Source: Nostoc sp. RI_552 (lineage in GTDB: Bacteria; Cyanobacteriota; Cyanobacteriia; Cyanobacteriales; Nostocaceae). Taken from it: a DNA stretch of 61,678 nucleotides. Below the pieces are notes generated by a model. That model did not search any database, was not told where the DNA came from, and saw only the letters and a list, made by a program, of their open reading frames with translations. This document shows, piece by piece, positions 1-10,547 of this stretch. How positions within the stretch are numbered: the first letter of the stretch is position 1; each line of letters starts with the position of its first letter. Location: contig WGNO01000032.1 of assembly GCA_016124525.1 (NCBI GenBank), positions 1-61,678 of the forward strand. Direction: 5' to 3'. Both the position numbers and the translations under genes were made by a program.

Positions 1-178
1 CGCCACCTTCAAGCTTGTATGTGTCAACAAATCAGTTATGTTCATTGGATGGAAGATATTATGAGATGTTGACATTTTCACCTTTGATAGGACTACTATA
101 TCTAACTATGTAAAGTTTTGTAACGACATTCAACATTTCTGTAAATATCCATGTCAAATCATAAACAGAATCAAACTG

Positions 179-1630
179 ATGAATGAACCTGTAAACACAT
201 CCTGGCAGGCTGTGCGCGCTACTTTTCAACAAATTTGGGGTCACGATGATTTCCGTCCCCCCCAAGGCGAAATAGTCAGGAGTTTATTAGCAAAAAAAGA
301 TGCTGTGATTATTATGCCCACAGGTAGCGGCAAATCAATTTGTTTTCAATTGCCGGCACTACTACAAACAGGATTAACTTTAGTAGTTTCACCCTTGGTG
401 GCACTGATGGAAAACCAAGTCCAAGAACTACTTGAGCGTCAACAAAAAGTGGCATTGTTGCATAGTGAATTACCTTCACACCAACGCCGTAGCACACTAC
501 GAGCCCTAGAAAGACAACAAATTAGATTACTGTATTTATCCCCAGAGACTTTATTAAGTGCCCCAGTATGGGAAAAATTATCTCATCCCCAATTACAAAT
601 CAATGGTTTGGTAGTAGATGAAGCCCATTGTTTAGTGCACTGGGGAAATACATTTCGTCCAGCTTATAGCAGATTAGGGGCAGTCAGACCTGGACTACTG
701 ACATCAAAACCACCGGGAACAAAAATCAGCATCGCTGCTTTTACTGCTACTGCTGACCCTTCAGCCCAAAAAGCTATTCAAACAATCTTACAATTAGAGC
801 AACCAGAAATTTTTCGATTAAATCCCTACCGCCCAAATTTACATCCCACTGTCCGCATAGCTTGGACACCAAGGAGTAGGAAACAGCAATTATTAAAATT
901 TATTCAAAGTCGATCACAACAGTCGGGATTAATTTACGTTCGCACTAGACAAGATAGCGAAAATATAGCTGCATGGTTAGCAGAAAAAGGTTACACCACA
1001 GCTAGTTATCATGGGGGAGTGGGTGGAGCAGAACGCCGGGCTGTAGAAGCTAAATGGTTAAGTGGTGAAATTCCCTTTGTTGTTAGCACCTGTGCTTTTG
1101 GTTTGGGGATAAATAAATCAGATGTGCGTTGGGTAGTTCATTTTCACGCGCCACATCTCATATCTGAATATGTGCAAGAAATTGGTCGGATTGGACGGGA
1201 TGGAAAACCAGCCATAGCATTAACTTTGATTAGTGAACCTACAGGTTGGTTAGACCCAGAAGATAAGCAAAGACAGCAGTTCTTTGATCAACAGATGCGA
1301 CGACAACAACGCACAGCACAGCAACTGCTGAAAAAACTACCCAAACAGGGAGAAGTCAATGGAGTGATAAGTCAATTTAGCGATGCTTCTATGGCCTTAG
1401 CTTTACTCCACAGCAGTGGTCTATTAAATTGGCTTGACCCTTTTCATTACACCATTGAGTCAGAGGTGAAACATCAGCCAGAGACACAATCACAAGGTGC
1501 TAAACAAATGTATCAATATTTGACTACGAAAAAATGTCGTTGGCAGTTTTTATTAAATGCCTTTGGTTTTAACCAAGAACCTGGTAACTGGCGTTGTGGT
1601 CATTGTGATAATTGCCAGAATAGTCATTAG
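179..1630 (+). CDS. recQ: RecQ-family ATP-dependent DNA helicase
   Basis: A 3'-5' DNA helicase of superfamily 2, acting in recombination and repair. Walker A PTGSGKS lies at residues 47-53, the DEAH box at 147-150, and helicase motif VI (QEIGRIGRDG) near 333-342. The C-terminus has the zinc-binding cysteines ending in CGHCDNC at about 470-480. At 483 aa it is shorter than E. coli RecQ (about 610) and has no HRDC domain, which is common for cyanobacterial RecQ-like proteins. The ATG at 179 is the first in frame. The gene stands alone and is followed by an IS200/IS605 right-end relic. Family assignment is firm; the cellular role is inferred. Confidence 0.93.
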   Translation: MNEPVNTSWQAVRATFQQIWGHDDFRPPQGEIVRSLLAKKDAVIIMPTGSGKSICFQLPALLQTGLTLVVSPLVALMENQVQELLERQQKVALLHSELPSHQRRSTLRALERQQIRLLYLSPETLLSAPVWEKLSHPQLQINGLVVDEAHCLVHWGNTFRPAYSRLGAVRPGLLTSKPPGTKISIAAFTATADPSAQKAIQTILQLEQPEIFRLNPYRPNLHPTVRIAWTPRSRKQQLLKFIQSRSQQSGLIYVRTRQDSENIAAWLAEKGYTTASYHGGVGGAERRAVEAKWLSGEIPFVVSTCAFGLGINKSDVRWVVHFHAPHLISEYVQEIGRIGRDGKPAIALTLISEPTGWLDPEDKQRQQFFDQQMRRQQRTAQQLLKKLPKQGEVNGVISQFSDASMALALLHSSGLLNWLDPFHYTIESEVKHQPETQSQGAKQMYQYLTTKKCRWQFLLNAFGFNQEPGNWRCGHCDNCQNSH

Positions 1631-1693
1631 TCAGTTGAAGCCTCTACTTTCCTTGGCGCAAGCCTGGTTGAGCAAGTTTTGACAGTGAATGTA

Positions 1694-1725
1694 GAATCCC
1701 CTAGCCTTTAGATAGGGGAGTGTCA
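1694..1725 (+). mobile_element. IS200/IS605-type right-end hairpin relic 1
   Basis: GAATCCCCTAGCC followed by an inverted copy and GGGGAGTGTCAA. It matches the consensus shared by eight copies in this window (GAATCCCC, loop containing CTTTAG or similar, GGGGAGTRTCAA), which resembles the right end of cyanobacterial IS200/IS605 elements. No transposase is attached here. Confidence 0.6.
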
Positions 1726-1769
1726 ACATCCAGAAATAAAAAATCAGGAGATTTTAACAGTTTGAAATT

Positions 1770-2762
1770 TTAAAACTGTTGTAAAAACCGTAAATCACTA
1801 GCGTACAAGCGGCGGATATCGTCGATTTGATGTAACACCATGGCAAAACGTTCTACACCAAAACCAGCAGCAAACCCAGTATAAATTTCTGGGTCATAAC
1901 CCACAGATTTCATAACATTTGGATCTACCATGCCGCACCCCATAACCTCTAACCACCGACCATTCCACTGTAAATCGACTTCAGCCGAAGGTTCTGTAAA
2001 CGGGAAATAACTAGCACGGAAACGAATTGGTAAATCACCAAATATTGCTTGTAAAAACACCTTAATAGTACCTTTGAGGTCACTAAACGTTAGACCTTCA
2101 TCGATGGCTAAAAGTTCTATTTGATGAAAAACCGCCGAGTGAGTTGCATCTACATTATCTCGCCGATAAACTCGCCCAGGAGCAACAATCCGGATAGGTG
2201 GTTCCTGTTTTTCCATATAGCGAATTTGCACTGATGAGGTATGAGTACGGAGAAGATTTCCGTCTGGGAGGTAGAAAGTATCCTGCATATCACGGGCGGG
2301 GTGATCTGGTGGAGTATTCAGGGCTTCAAAATTATAATAATCTGTTTCCATCTCTGGCCCTTCGGCTACGGTGTAGCCCATGCCAACAAAAATATCCAAC
2401 GCCCGGTCAATAATACCGTTGAGTGGATGAATCCGGCCTTGAGGTCGGTAGATTCCCGGCATAGTCACATCCAGCGTTTCCGCCTCTAGCTGTGCCTGAA
2501 TTTTTGCAGATTCCAGGGCAGCACGTTGTTTGTCTAAACTATTTTGTAGGGATTCCTTGACTGTGTTGGCCATCGCCCCAATTTTCGGTCTTTCCTCCGC
2601 ACTCATTTGTCCCATACTTCGCAATAACGCTCCCAGTTGCCCTTTTTTACCCAGATAGCTAATTCTGAGTTCTTCCAGACGTTCTAGGGTATCAGCGGCG
2701 ATGATCGCTTGTTCCCCTTGCTGCCGCAGTGCTAAAAGTTGAGCCTCTAAATCGGTAGTCAT
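1770..2762 (-). CDS. pheS: Phenylalanine-tRNA ligase alpha subunit
   Basis: Charges tRNA-Phe with phenylalanine as the catalytic subunit of the alpha2-beta2 cytosolic enzyme. At 330 aa it has the usual length. The N-terminal coiled-coil arm (residues 1-95) is followed by the class II synthetase core, with motif 2 around [12 protein letters not shown] and motif 3 in the C-terminal [14 protein letters not shown] segment. The start ATG lies in a heptamer-like repeat (ATTGGTTATTAGTC). pheT is not adjacent, which is normal in cyanobacteria. A weak AACAGTTT/AAACTGTT inverted repeat overlaps the stop codon. Confidence 0.96.
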   Translation of the reverse strand: MTTDLEAQLLALRQQGEQAIIAADTLERLEELRISYLGKKGQLGALLRSMGQMSAEERPKIGAMANTVKESLQNSLDKQRAALESAKIQAQLEAETLDVTMPGIYRPQGRIHPLNGIIDRALDIFVGMGYTVAEGPEMETDYYNFEALNTPPDHPARDMQDTFYLPDGNLLRTHTSSVQIRYMEKQEPPIRIVAPGRVYRRDNVDATHSAVFHQIELLAIDEGLTFSDLKGTIKVFLQAIFGDLPIRFRASYFPFTEPSAEVDLQWNGRWLEVMGCGMVDPNVMKSVGYDPEIYTGFAAGFGVERFAMVLHQIDDIRRLYASDLRFLQQF

Positions 2763-2889
2763 TGGTTATTAGTCATTGGTCATGAATCATTGGTTATTAG
2801 TCTACGACTTTGGACTGCTAACCAATCACTTTAATCACAGGGAAAGGTGAAAACTCAACTTCCCCTTACTAGTTTAGAGGTGATTGGTT
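2761..2889. repeat. Heptamer-like short repeats and a long inverted repeat upstream of pheS and surE
   Basis: Tandem variants of ATTGGTTATTAGTC / ATTGGTCAT run from 2761 to 2802, typical of the short tandemly repeated repetitive sequences of heterocystous cyanobacteria. AACCAATCAC at 2820-2829 is the reverse complement of GTGATTGGTT at 2880-2889; a run of seven T follows. The segment separates the divergent pheS and surE genes. Confidence 0.55.
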
Positions 2890-3004
2890 GTTTGAGGGGG
2901 TTTTTTTGGCCGATACTGGGGATGTGCAAATATTGACAAATGACGAATAAAAAATCACAAATAACTAATAAGCAAAATGACCAATGACAATTAGCTATTG
3001 ATTT

Positions 3005-3802
3005 ATGAAATTACTCATTAGTAATGATGACGGCATTTCTGCCTTAGGGATTCGTACTCTGGCTGACTACTTGGCGGAAGCAGGCCATGATGTAACTGTA
3101 GTTTGCCCAGATCGGGAGCGGTCAGCGACTGGACATGGACTCACCATACACCAACCCATTCGCGCGGAAGTGATCGAATCTGTTTTTCATCCTGCTGTTA
3201 ATGCTTGGGCTTGTGATGGTACTCCCTCAGACTGTGTAAAACTGGCATTGTGGGCTTTGCTGGAATCTCCCCCTGACCTGGTGCTATCTGGCATTAATCA
3301 AGGCGCAAATTTGGGCACTGAAATTCTCTATTCTGGAACTGTTTCAGCGGCTATGGAAGGTGTAATTGAGGGGATTCCCAGCATAGCCTTCAGTCTCACC
3401 AGCCATACATGCAAAGACTTTCAAGGTGCTGCTAAGTTTGCCCAAACTCTTGTGGAAAAACTAGCAGTAAATCCCCTACCGGAGTTGATGTTGCTGAATG
3501 TCAACGTTCCTGCTGTGAAGTGGGAACAAATTGCTGGAGTGACTTTGACTCGTCAAGGAGTACGGCGTTACATTGATGTTTTTGACAAGCGCGTGGATCC
3601 CCGTGGTAAAGTTTACTACTGGTTAACCGGAGAAGTTTTAGAAGATGTGGAACCACCCTCAGGTTTAAATCTACCTGAGAAAGTGCCTGTTGATGTGCAT
3701 GTTATCCGCAACAATTACATCAGCATTACACCATTAAAATACAATCTCACCTATGCTACAGGACTAGATAAATTGTCTCAGTGGGAATTTGAGCTTTCTT
3801 GA
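3005..3802 (+). CDS. surE: 5'/3'-nucleotidase SurE
   Basis: A cytosolic phosphatase of the SurE family that removes phosphate from nucleoside monophosphates, linked to stationary-phase survival. The N-terminal metal site [13 protein letters not shown] (residues 3-15) carries the paired Asp, and further conserved blocks are [10 protein letters not shown] and [13 protein letters not shown]. At 265 aa the length is normal. The ATG at 3005 is preceded by an AT-rich stretch. Downstream lies a TnpB relic on the opposite strand rather than a partner gene, so the gene is probably monocistronic. Confidence 0.95.
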   Translation: MKLLISNDDGISALGIRTLADYLAEAGHDVTVVCPDRERSATGHGLTIHQPIRAEVIESVFHPAVNAWACDGTPSDCVKLALWALLESPPDLVLSGINQGANLGTEILYSGTVSAAMEGVIEGIPSIAFSLTSHTCKDFQGAAKFAQTLVEKLAVNPLPELMLLNVNVPAVKWEQIAGVTLTRQGVRRYIDVFDKRVDPRGKVYYWLTGEVLEDVEPPSGLNLPEKVPVDVHVIRNNYISITPLKYNLTYATGLDKLSQWEFELS

Positions 3803-3843
3803 TTTGTTGATTTAACAGTTAGTAATTTTACGGGCAAATATCC

Positions 3844-4040
3844 TCAAGTTAGTTTCCCCAGTGCTACCCGGAATGGGTAAACTGCAATGCCTTCTGTCCC
3901 TAAGCTAAAAGCCCCAGGGACTACTTTTCCCGCTATATTTACCCTGGCATTAACATCGCCATGAATCAGCCTACCATCTTGAGGTTTGCACCAAGGGCGT
4001 TGAATACCCTGGTGAAAGTAGGAAATAGGGGGTTATGTGC
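3844..4040 (-). pseudogene. C-terminal relic of an IS200/IS605-family TnpB-type protein
   Basis: On the minus strand the segment from about 4030 down to the TGA at 3844-3846 reads as a TnpB tail containing YFHQGIQRPWCKPQDGRLIH followed by GDVNARVNIAGKVVPGAF. The GRLIHxDVNxxxNI motif is characteristic of the C-terminal part of TnpB proteins that follows the zinc finger. An in-frame TAA just upstream and the absence of any RuvC-like region show it is a fragment. The block just upstream (about 4036-4085) is repeated near 6491-6540. Coding function is lost. Confidence 0.7.
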
Positions 4041-4138
4041 CTGTTTATCAAGGTTTTCAGCGTTTTCGTTATAAACTCAATAAAACAAGTACTATCTAAT
4101 TTTAATTGATCGCCCGCTTAATCCAGCAAGCAACACTC

Positions 4139-4999
4139 ATGTCTAGGACAGAGAACCAATTTACCGTAAAATTTTGGGGCGTTCGCGGCAGTATCCCCAG
4201 TCCGGGTTTACACACTGTTCGTTATGGTGGTAATACCCCTTGCGTTGAGATGCTAGTGGGAGGTAAACGCTTGATTTTTGATGGTGGTACAGGACTACAC
4301 GTTTTAGGGCAATCTTTATTGTGCCAAATGCCAATAGAAGGTCATATATTCTTCAGCCACTCCCACTGGGATCATATCCAAGGATTTCCCTTCTTTGTGC
4401 CAGGGTTTGTCAAGGGGAATAAATTTGATATTTATGGGGCCATCGCTCCTGATGGTTCTACGATAAAACAGCGTCTCAATGACCAGATGCTGCATCCTAA
4501 TTTTCCTGTGCCCTTGCAAATCATGCAGGCAGATTTGACATTCCATGATGTTAACCCAGGGCAAAGATTACATATTAATGACATTACCATAGATATAGCA
4601 CTGCTCAACCATCCAGGTCAGGCAGTTGGATATCGAGTTAACTGGGGTGGTGGTGCTGCTGTTTACTTAAGTGATACTGAACATCTTCCTGATCGGTTGG
4701 ATGAGAATGTTCTCCATCTGTCCCAAAATGCGGATATCATAATTTATGATTCTACTTATACTGATGAGGAATACTACTCACCAATATCACCGAAAATTGG
4801 TTGGGGACATTCTACCTGGCAAGAAGCTGTGAAAATAGCCAAAGCTGCTAATGTGAGAAATCTGGTGATTTACCACCATGACCCTAGACACAACGATGAT
4901 TTTTTGGATCGTGTCGGGGAAGAAGCATATCGGCAATTTGCTGGTTCAATTATGGCACGAGAAGGAATGGTCCTCCAGGTTCCCACATCAACTGGCTAA
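4139..4999 (+). CDS. MBL-fold metallo-hydrolase
   Basis: A metallo-beta-lactamase-fold hydrolase, substrate unknown. The metal motif SHSHWDHIQGFPFF (HxHxDH) is at about residues 73-86 of this start. The downstream ligand blocks LLNHPGQAVGYR, LSDTEH and YHHDPRHND complete the two-metal site. The N-terminal block KFWGVRGSIPSPG is typical of a subgroup seen in cyanobacteria and other bacteria, sometimes beside signalling genes. I chose the ATG at 4139 over a TTG at 4106 because the conserved domain begins a few residues later. No operon partner is evident. Confidence 0.88.
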   Translation: MSRTENQFTVKFWGVRGSIPSPGLHTVRYGGNTPCVEMLVGGKRLIFDGGTGLHVLGQSLLCQMPIEGHIFFSHSHWDHIQGFPFFVPGFVKGNKFDIYGAIAPDGSTIKQRLNDQMLHPNFPVPLQIMQADLTFHDVNPGQRLHINDITIDIALLNHPGQAVGYRVNWGGGAAVYLSDTEHLPDRLDENVLHLSQNADIIIYDSTYTDEEYYSPISPKIGWGHSTWQEAVKIAKAANVRNLVIYHHDPRHNDDFLDRVGEEAYRQFAGSIMAREGMVLQVPTSTG

Positions 5000-5291
5000 T
5001 TAGAATCTTTTCCCACTGACAAGTTATCTTGGTAAGGGTTGCAGTCGAAGCAATTGTAGATTTTAGATTAGATTGGTGATCAAGAGCTATTAGTCCCATT
5101 GCCTTGGGCACTGTGCTTCGCGCAATACCACAATCAAGGATGAGCTATGTCGTTTCTTAGCCAATCAAAAACACCTTTAGGGGCTGTCCACCAACCAAAG
5201 TAGGGTGGGGGAGAGGCCTTGTCTTTCAAGGGGCTGAACCCAAGGTAGCTTCTGGCTGATAGCTAAATAAACCTAAAATCCCAGAATCCAC
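5000..5291. other. Intergenic segment before ribF, nothing recognised
   Basis: About 290 bases with no open frame I can assign. I looked for an FMN riboswitch because ribF follows and found no convincing conserved core. A small hairpin-like GTGCTTCGCGCAAT lies near 5110. Confidence 0.4.
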
Positions 5292-6341
5292 GTGCTAAAT
5301 TTGTCTAAAAATGGACGTTCTATGTGGGTTGCTTCTTCGACGGAATTAACTCTCAAGCCCACTGCTGTGGCTCTTGGCAAATTTGATGGTGTACATCTTG
5401 GTCATCACAGGGTTATTCAACCAATTTTGCCCCAAGTATTGAATGAGGCCAGAAGAGAAGACGGGGAGCAATCACCAACATACTCTCCCACTTCACCAAC
5501 CCAACTACAAGAACATACATACTCGACAGTTGTCACCTTTGTTCCCCATCCACTGGAATTTTTTACTGGTCAACTACGGCCCTTGCTAACACCACTGGAT
5601 GAAAAAGTCCAACAATTGCGATCGCTAGGAGTGGAACAACTTGTGTTGCTACCCTTTGACAGAGAATTATCTGCTTTATCTCCCCAAGATTTTGTAGACA
5701 AGATTTTAGTGCAACAGCTCCAATGTCGGAAAATTAGTGTTGGGCAAGATTTTTGTTTTGGCAAACAGCGTCGTGGTACTGCTAAAGATTTGCAATTACT
5801 GGCAGCCAAGCACCATATCCCCGTTACCATCGTTTGTTTACAAACTCATACAGAGAATGTTCCCAGCCAGGAGGCTCCCATTAGCACTTCACTCATCCGC
5901 CACTATTTAGAAAGCGGCGACATCAAAAATGCCAACCTCTTACTGGGAAGACCTTATACCCTCATTGGTACTGTAGTTCCAGGTAAAAAAATGGGGCGAA
6001 CCATTGGTTTTCCCACTGCTAACTTGCAATTACCAAAGGACAAATTTATCCCCCGCCAAGGTGTTTATGCTGTCCGGGCTGCTATTTTGAGTGAGACATC
6101 AGGTGCAACTAGTTCACATCAAAACTTGGGTGTGATGAATATAGGTAAACGCCCCACAGTGAATGGTAGCAACTTATCTGTGGAAGTACATCTGTTTGAT
6201 TGGTGTAGTGATTTATATGGCAGAAAACTGGCTGTGCAGCTAGTTGCATTTTTGCGAGGGGAACAAAAATTTGCTTCTCTAGAACACCTGAAAACACAAA
6301 TTCAAATTGATTGTAATATTGCTAGAAAACTTTTTGAGTAG
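5292..6341 (+). CDS. ribF: Bifunctional riboflavin kinase / FAD synthetase
   Basis: Converts riboflavin to FMN and then FAD. The N-terminal nucleotidyltransferase half has GKFDGVHLGHHRV (about residues 28-40) and the STSLIRHYLESG motif near 198. The C-terminal flavokinase half begins around 210 and carries GRTIGFPTANLQLP and the MNIGKRPTV block. At 349 aa it is slightly longer than E. coli RibF, owing to a Pro/Thr-rich insert at about 55-80. The GTG at 5292 is used here; an ATG ten codons later (5322) is an equally possible start. It stands alone on the plus strand. Confidence 0.94.
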   Translation: MLNLSKNGRSMWVASSTELTLKPTAVALGKFDGVHLGHHRVIQPILPQVLNEARREDGEQSPTYSPTSPTQLQEHTYSTVVTFVPHPLEFFTGQLRPLLTPLDEKVQQLRSLGVEQLVLLPFDRELSALSPQDFVDKILVQQLQCRKISVGQDFCFGKQRRGTAKDLQLLAAKHHIPVTIVCLQTHTENVPSQEAPISTSLIRHYLESGDIKNANLLLGRPYTLIGTVVPGKKMGRTIGFPTANLQLPKDKFIPRQGVYAVRAAILSETSGATSSHQNLGVMNIGKRPTVNGSNLSVEVHLFDWCSDLYGRKLAVQLVAFLRGEQKFASLEHLKTQIQIDCNIARKLFE

Positions 6342-6381
6342 TGAATGCTAAGTTTTCGCGACTGAATGGGAATTTTTTGAA

Positions 6382-6414
6382 TTGATAGTCCCCGACCTAA
6401 AGGCACGGGGATTC
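6382..6414 (-). mobile_element. IS200/IS605-type right-end hairpin relic 2
   Basis: On the minus strand it reads GAATCCCCGTGCCTTTAG then GTCGGGGACTATCAA. To its right (about 6491-6540) lies a block nearly identical to 4036-4085 next to the TnpB relic, so both sites probably derive from related elements oriented to the minus strand. Confidence 0.6.
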
Positions 6415-6551
6415 TGTAATCTAAAGTAGAGGTTAGGACCTTGGAGAGGGTTACTTCGGCATTGGCCGCCCTTGGCAATTAGGGTACTATGGGCTTGTTT
6501 CTCAAGGGGTTTTCGGCATTTTCGTTATAAACTTATTCGGGAATCTCAGGA

Positions 6552-7097
6552 ATGTCAAATTTTGTAAAGCATCAATTTGGAAAACGTCAACTCAAAGGCC
6601 ATCCCTTGGGCTTAATGGTGGTAATTTTGGCTTGGAGTCTGGCTATGGGCTGGCTGCTTTCTTTGGCAACTAGCGCCCACAGTACCACACCTACATCAGA
6701 AATTGGCACCGTTGATGTGGTACCTGTACAATATCAGTTAGGTAAACAACTATATTTGGAAAACTGCTCTAGCTGTCACATAGCTTTGCCGCCACAAGTT
6801 TTACCTTCTCAAACATGGAGAAACCTCTTAGAAGACTCACAGCACTATGGTGTACAGATTAAACCTTTAATTGATCCTCCCCGCACCTTGGTTTGGAGGT
6901 ATCTTTCTAATTTTTCACGGACACAGCTAAAAGACGAGGCTACACCCTATCGCGTTAATTCTTCACGTTATTTTCAGGCTTTGCATCCCCAAGTGGATTT
7001 ACCTCGCCCCGTTAAGGTGAGCAGTTGTGTGAGTTGTCACCCCAGTGGGAAGGATGGCAATTTCCGCCGTCTGAGTGGCGAATGGGATGTAAGGTAG
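6552..7097 (+). CDS. Membrane-anchored di-haem cytochrome c
   Basis: A c-type cytochrome with two covalent haem sites: CSSCH at about residues 76-80 and CVSCH at about 158-162. A hydrophobic segment at residues 20-42 is a signal peptide or N-terminal anchor, placing the haem domain in the periplasm or thylakoid lumen. The protein is 181 aa. Conserved cyanobacterial di-haem cytochromes of this layout exist, but their redox partner is not established. The next gene, secA, is 350 bp away, so there is no obvious operon. The start ATG follows an AGGA-like element (CTCAGGA). Confidence 0.85.
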   Translation: MSNFVKHQFGKRQLKGHPLGLMVVILAWSLAMGWLLSLATSAHSTTPTSEIGTVDVVPVQYQLGKQLYLENCSSCHIALPPQVLPSQTWRNLLEDSQHYGVQIKPLIDPPRTLVWRYLSNFSRTQLKDEATPYRVNSSRYFQALHPQVDLPRPVKVSSCVSCHPSGKDGNFRRLSGEWDVR

Positions 7098-7449
7098 ATT
7101 CAGAAAGAAGAAGGAATTAAAATTTGAAATTTTGGTTGGAAATTTTCCCTTGGCGTGTAATGGAAAATGGTAATTGCAACAGCCAAAGTTGATTTCGCCA
7201 GTTCCTCGAATGGTGGGGGTTCTCTGACTAAGTTGAAGGCAAAATGATACTATTATATTAGTTTGACGTTTAAACTGAGAAGTAAAACCAATCTTTTCAC
7301 TAAATGATTGGATCTAAATTTTTGCTGTTTTTGAGTTAAATCTGATCTTGTACCCATTTACAGCCTAAATAGCTGCATTGGGTTAAATTCTTATAATCAA
7401 TACAAAAACTTTATTCTCCGTAACCCTCGATTTAGTTCCATAATCTGCC
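7098..7449. other. Intergenic region upstream of secA
   Basis: About 350 bases, AT-rich, without an assignable gene or RNA. It probably holds the secA promoter and leader; I could not place a promoter confidently. Confidence 0.4.
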
Positions 7450-10239
7450 ATGCTAAAACTCTTGTTGGGCGATCCCAACGCTCGTAAGCTTAAAAAATAC
7501 CAACCTTACATTAGTGAAATTAACCTCTTAGAGGAAGACATTAAAGCCCTTTCTGATGAGGAGTTAAAAGGCAAAACAGATGAATTTAAGCAGCGACTCG
7601 CCAAGGGCGAAACGCTGGATGATATTCTGCCAGAAGCCTTTGCCGTGGTCAGAGAAGCAGGACGAAGAGTCTTGGGGTTACGGCATTTTGATGTTCAGTT
7701 ATTGGGTGGTGTGATCCTGCACTCGGGACAAATAGCAGAAATGAAAACCGGGGAAGGTAAAACTTTGGTTGCTACCTTACCGAGTTATTTAAATGCTTTG
7801 GGTGGTAAAGGTGTACACGTAGTTACAGTTAACGATTACTTAGCTCGTCGCGATGCTGAATGGATGGGACAGGTGCATCGCTTTCTAGGGCTGAGTGTGG
7901 GGCTGATTCAGTCCAGCATGATTCCTAGTGAACGCCAAAAAAACTATGAGTGCGATATTACCTATGTCACCAATAGTGAGGTAGGCTTTGACTACCTACG
8001 GGACAATATGGCAACATCAATGGCTGATGCGGTACAACGTCCTTTTAACTATTGTGTGATCGACGAGGTAGACTCGATTTTAATTGATGAAGCTCGAACA
8101 CCGTTGATTATTTCTGGGCAAGTGGAAAGACCTACGGAAAAATATCTACGAGCCGCTGAAATTGCTTCTAGACTACAAAAAGATGAGCATTACGAGGTGG
8201 ATGAAAAAGCTCGTAACGTGCTGTTAACTGATGAAGGCTTCGCGGAAGCAGAAAATCTTTTGGGAGTTACTGATTTATTTGACCCGGAAGATCCCTGGGC
8301 TCATTTCATGTTCAATGCCATTAAAGGTAAAGAACTTTTCCTCAAGGATGTAAATTACATCGTCCGTAACGGGGAGGTGGTAATTGTTGATGAATTTACT
8401 GGACGGGTTTTACCCGGAAGGCGTTGGAGTGATGGGCTACACCAAGCAATTGAAGCCAAAGAACACGTAGATATTCAGCCGGAAACTCAAACTCTAGCCA
8501 CAATTACCTATCAAAATTTGTTTTTGCTTTATCCTAAACTTGGTGGGATGACGGGAACTGCAAAAACTGAAGAGCCAGAATTTGAAAAAATCTACAAATT
8601 AGAAGTTGCGGTAATTCCTACTAATCAAACTCGAAAACGCCAAGATTTAGCAGATATGGTGTTTAAAACAGAGGCTGGTAAATGGCGGGCTATCGCGGGG
8701 GAATGTGCCCAAATGCATCAACTGGGCAGGCCAGTCTTGGTGGGAACCACTAGTGTAGAAAAATCTGAATATCTCAGCCAATTGTTAAAGCAAATGGAGG
8801 TTCCCCACGAACTGCTCAATGCGCGACCAGAAAATGTGGAACGGGAGGCGGAAATCGTTGCTCAGGCAGGACGCAAAGGGGCTGTGACTATTGCAACTAA
8901 CATGGCTGGACGGGGTACAGATATTATCCTTGGTGGTAACTCTGAATATATGGCACGTCTGAAGTTGCGGGAATACTTTATGCCTCGAATTGTCAGTCCA
9001 GAAGATGAAGATGTCTTTGGGGTGCAAAGACCTGCTGGCTTGCCATCTGGACACGGTGGTGGTCAAGGTTTTGTACCTGGCAAAAAGGTGAAAACTTGGA
9101 GGGCTTCACCAGAAATTTTCCCCACCCAATTGACAAAAGCAACGGAACAGTTATTAAAAGATGCTGTGGAAGTGGCTGTACGGGAATATGGTGAACGTAG
9201 CTTACTGGAGTTAGAGGCAGAAGACAAAGTGGCTATTGCAGCTGAAAAGGCTCCTACTAACGATGCTGTCATTCAAAGGTTACGGGAAGCTTACAACCGA
9301 GTTAAGCAGGAGTACGAACACTTCACGGAAAGAGAACACAATGAAGTGGTTGAATTGGGGGGTTTGCACGTAATTGGTACGGAACGCCACGAGTCACGGC
9401 GGATTGATAACCAATTGCGGGGACGTGCAGGACGACAAGGTGACCCTGGTTCCACAAGGTTCTTCCTTAGTTTGGAGGATAACTTGCTGCGAATTTTTGG
9501 AGGCGATCGCGTCGCTGGGTTAATGAATGCTTTTCAGGTGGAGGAAGATATGCCTATTGAATCTGGAATGCTGACTCGCAGTTTGGAAGGGGCACAGAAA
9601 AAGGTCGAAACCTACTACTACGACATCCGTAAACAGGTGTTTGAGTATGACGAAGTAATGAATAATCAACGTCGCGCTATCTACGCTGAACGTCGCCGGG
9701 TGTTAGAAGGTCAGGACTTGAAAGAACAGGTGATCAAGTACGCCGAAAAAACCATGGATGAAATCGTTGATTTTTACATCAATCCAGATTTACCTTCGGA
9801 AGAGTGGGAGTTAGAAAAACTGGTGAACAAGGTCAAGGAGTTCGTTTATCTCCTAGCAGATATGGAACCAAGTCAATTAGAGGAGATGACTGTTACGGAA
9901 ATTAAGGTTTTTCTCCACGAACAAGTACGAATTGCCTACGACCTCAAAGAAGCGCAAATTGACAAGGTTCAACCAGGACTGATGCGACAAGCTGAAAGGT
10001 TCTTTATTTTGCAGCGTATTGATACTTTGTGGCGGGAACACCTCCAACAAATGGATGCTTTACGTGAATCTGTGGGTTTGCGTGGTTATGGACAAAAGGA
10101 TCCTTTGATTGAGTATAAGAGTGAGGGTTATGAATTGTTCTTGGATATGATGGTGAACATCCGCCGGGATGTGGTTTACTCCTTGTTTATGTTTCAACCC
10201 CAGCCTCAATCTACAGTGCAGACTTCTAAAATGGTTTAG
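7450..10239 (+). CDS. secA: Preprotein translocase ATPase SecA
   Basis: The motor ATPase that pushes unfolded preproteins through SecYEG, in both the plasma and thylakoid membranes in cyanobacteria. Walker A is at about residues 98-105 (MKTGEGKT) and the DEAD-type box at about 205-212 ([11 protein letters not shown]). NBD2 motifs include [10 protein letters not shown] and [10 protein letters not shown]. At 929 aa the length is typical of cyanobacterial SecA, which carries an insert (about residues 512-560 here, rich in Gly and charged residues). The C-terminal zinc motif of E. coli SecA is absent, as usual in this group. A strong terminator follows. Confidence 0.98.
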   Translation: MLKLLLGDPNARKLKKYQPYISEINLLEEDIKALSDEELKGKTDEFKQRLAKGETLDDILPEAFAVVREAGRRVLGLRHFDVQLLGGVILHSGQIAEMKTGEGKTLVATLPSYLNALGGKGVHVVTVNDYLARRDAEWMGQVHRFLGLSVGLIQSSMIPSERQKNYECDITYVTNSEVGFDYLRDNMATSMADAVQRPFNYCVIDEVDSILIDEARTPLIISGQVERPTEKYLRAAEIASRLQKDEHYEVDEKARNVLLTDEGFAEAENLLGVTDLFDPEDPWAHFMFNAIKGKELFLKDVNYIVRNGEVVIVDEFTGRVLPGRRWSDGLHQAIEAKEHVDIQPETQTLATITYQNLFLLYPKLGGMTGTAKTEEPEFEKIYKLEVAVIPTNQTRKRQDLADMVFKTEAGKWRAIAGECAQMHQLGRPVLVGTTSVEKSEYLSQLLKQMEVPHELLNARPENVEREAEIVAQAGRKGAVTIATNMAGRGTDIILGGNSEYMARLKLREYFMPRIVSPEDEDVFGVQRPAGLPSGHGGGQGFVPGKKVKTWRASPEIFPTQLTKATEQLLKDAVEVAVREYGERSLLELEAEDKVAIAAEKAPTNDAVIQRLREAYNRVKQEYEHFTEREHNEVVELGGLHVIGTERHESRRIDNQLRGRAGRQGDPGSTRFFLSLEDNLLRIFGGDRVAGLMNAFQVEEDMPIESGMLTRSLEGAQKKVETYYYDIRKQVFEYDEVMNNQRRAIYAERRRVLEGQDLKEQVIKYAEKTMDEIVDFYINPDLPSEEWELEKLVNKVKEFVYLLADMEPSQLEEMTVTEIKVFLHEQVRIAYDLKEAQIDKVQPGLMRQAERFFILQRIDTLWREHLQQMDALRESVGLRGYGQKDPLIEYKSEGYELFLDMMVNIRRDVVYSLFMFQPQPQSTVQTSKMV

Positions 10240-10262
10240 GTTGTTTCACCCGGAGATAGTAG

Positions 10263-10292
10263 GACGCAGAGAGTTTTTTCTGCGTCTTTGTT
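10263..10292 (+). terminator. Rho-independent terminator after secA
   Basis: GACGCAGA at 10263-10270 pairs with TCTGCGTC at 10279-10286, an 8-bp perfect stem, followed by TTTGTTTT. It lies 24 bases after the secA stop. Confidence 0.8.
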
Positions 10293-10523
10293 TTATGGTA
10301 TCTAGAAAGTTGGGATTGGGATTAATTATTCAGCAAATATTTGCTCAAATGTTTCAGCTAAAATATCAACAACTTTTAATGATTTTCTCATGATGTTTAT
10401 TTAATAAATAAACTGATTTTTTAGGATGATCATTAACTGTAAGATATTAAATAAAAAAGCTCTTCTTACCAGGACATAAGTTGAGGAAAATAGAGATTTA
10501 TAGCTAAACTAATAATATACGGT

Positions 10524-10547
10524 ATGACTAGTAATATTATAGTATGA
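10524..10547 (+). promoter_or_regulatory. Seven-codon leader frame overlapping the gatB start
   Basis: An ATG at 10524 opens the frame MTSNIIV, whose TGA (10545-10547) overlaps the gatB ATG (10544-10546) in an ATGA arrangement. The 8-mer GTATGACT occurs at both starts (10522 and 10542 regions). No clear Shine-Dalgarno sequence precedes either ATG. It could couple leader and gatB translation, or the real gatB start could simply be the second copy of a small direct repeat. Confidence 0.3.

Noticed and set aside
5000..5291. Possible FMN riboswitch before ribF
   Set aside because: No conserved FMN-aptamer core could be recognised.
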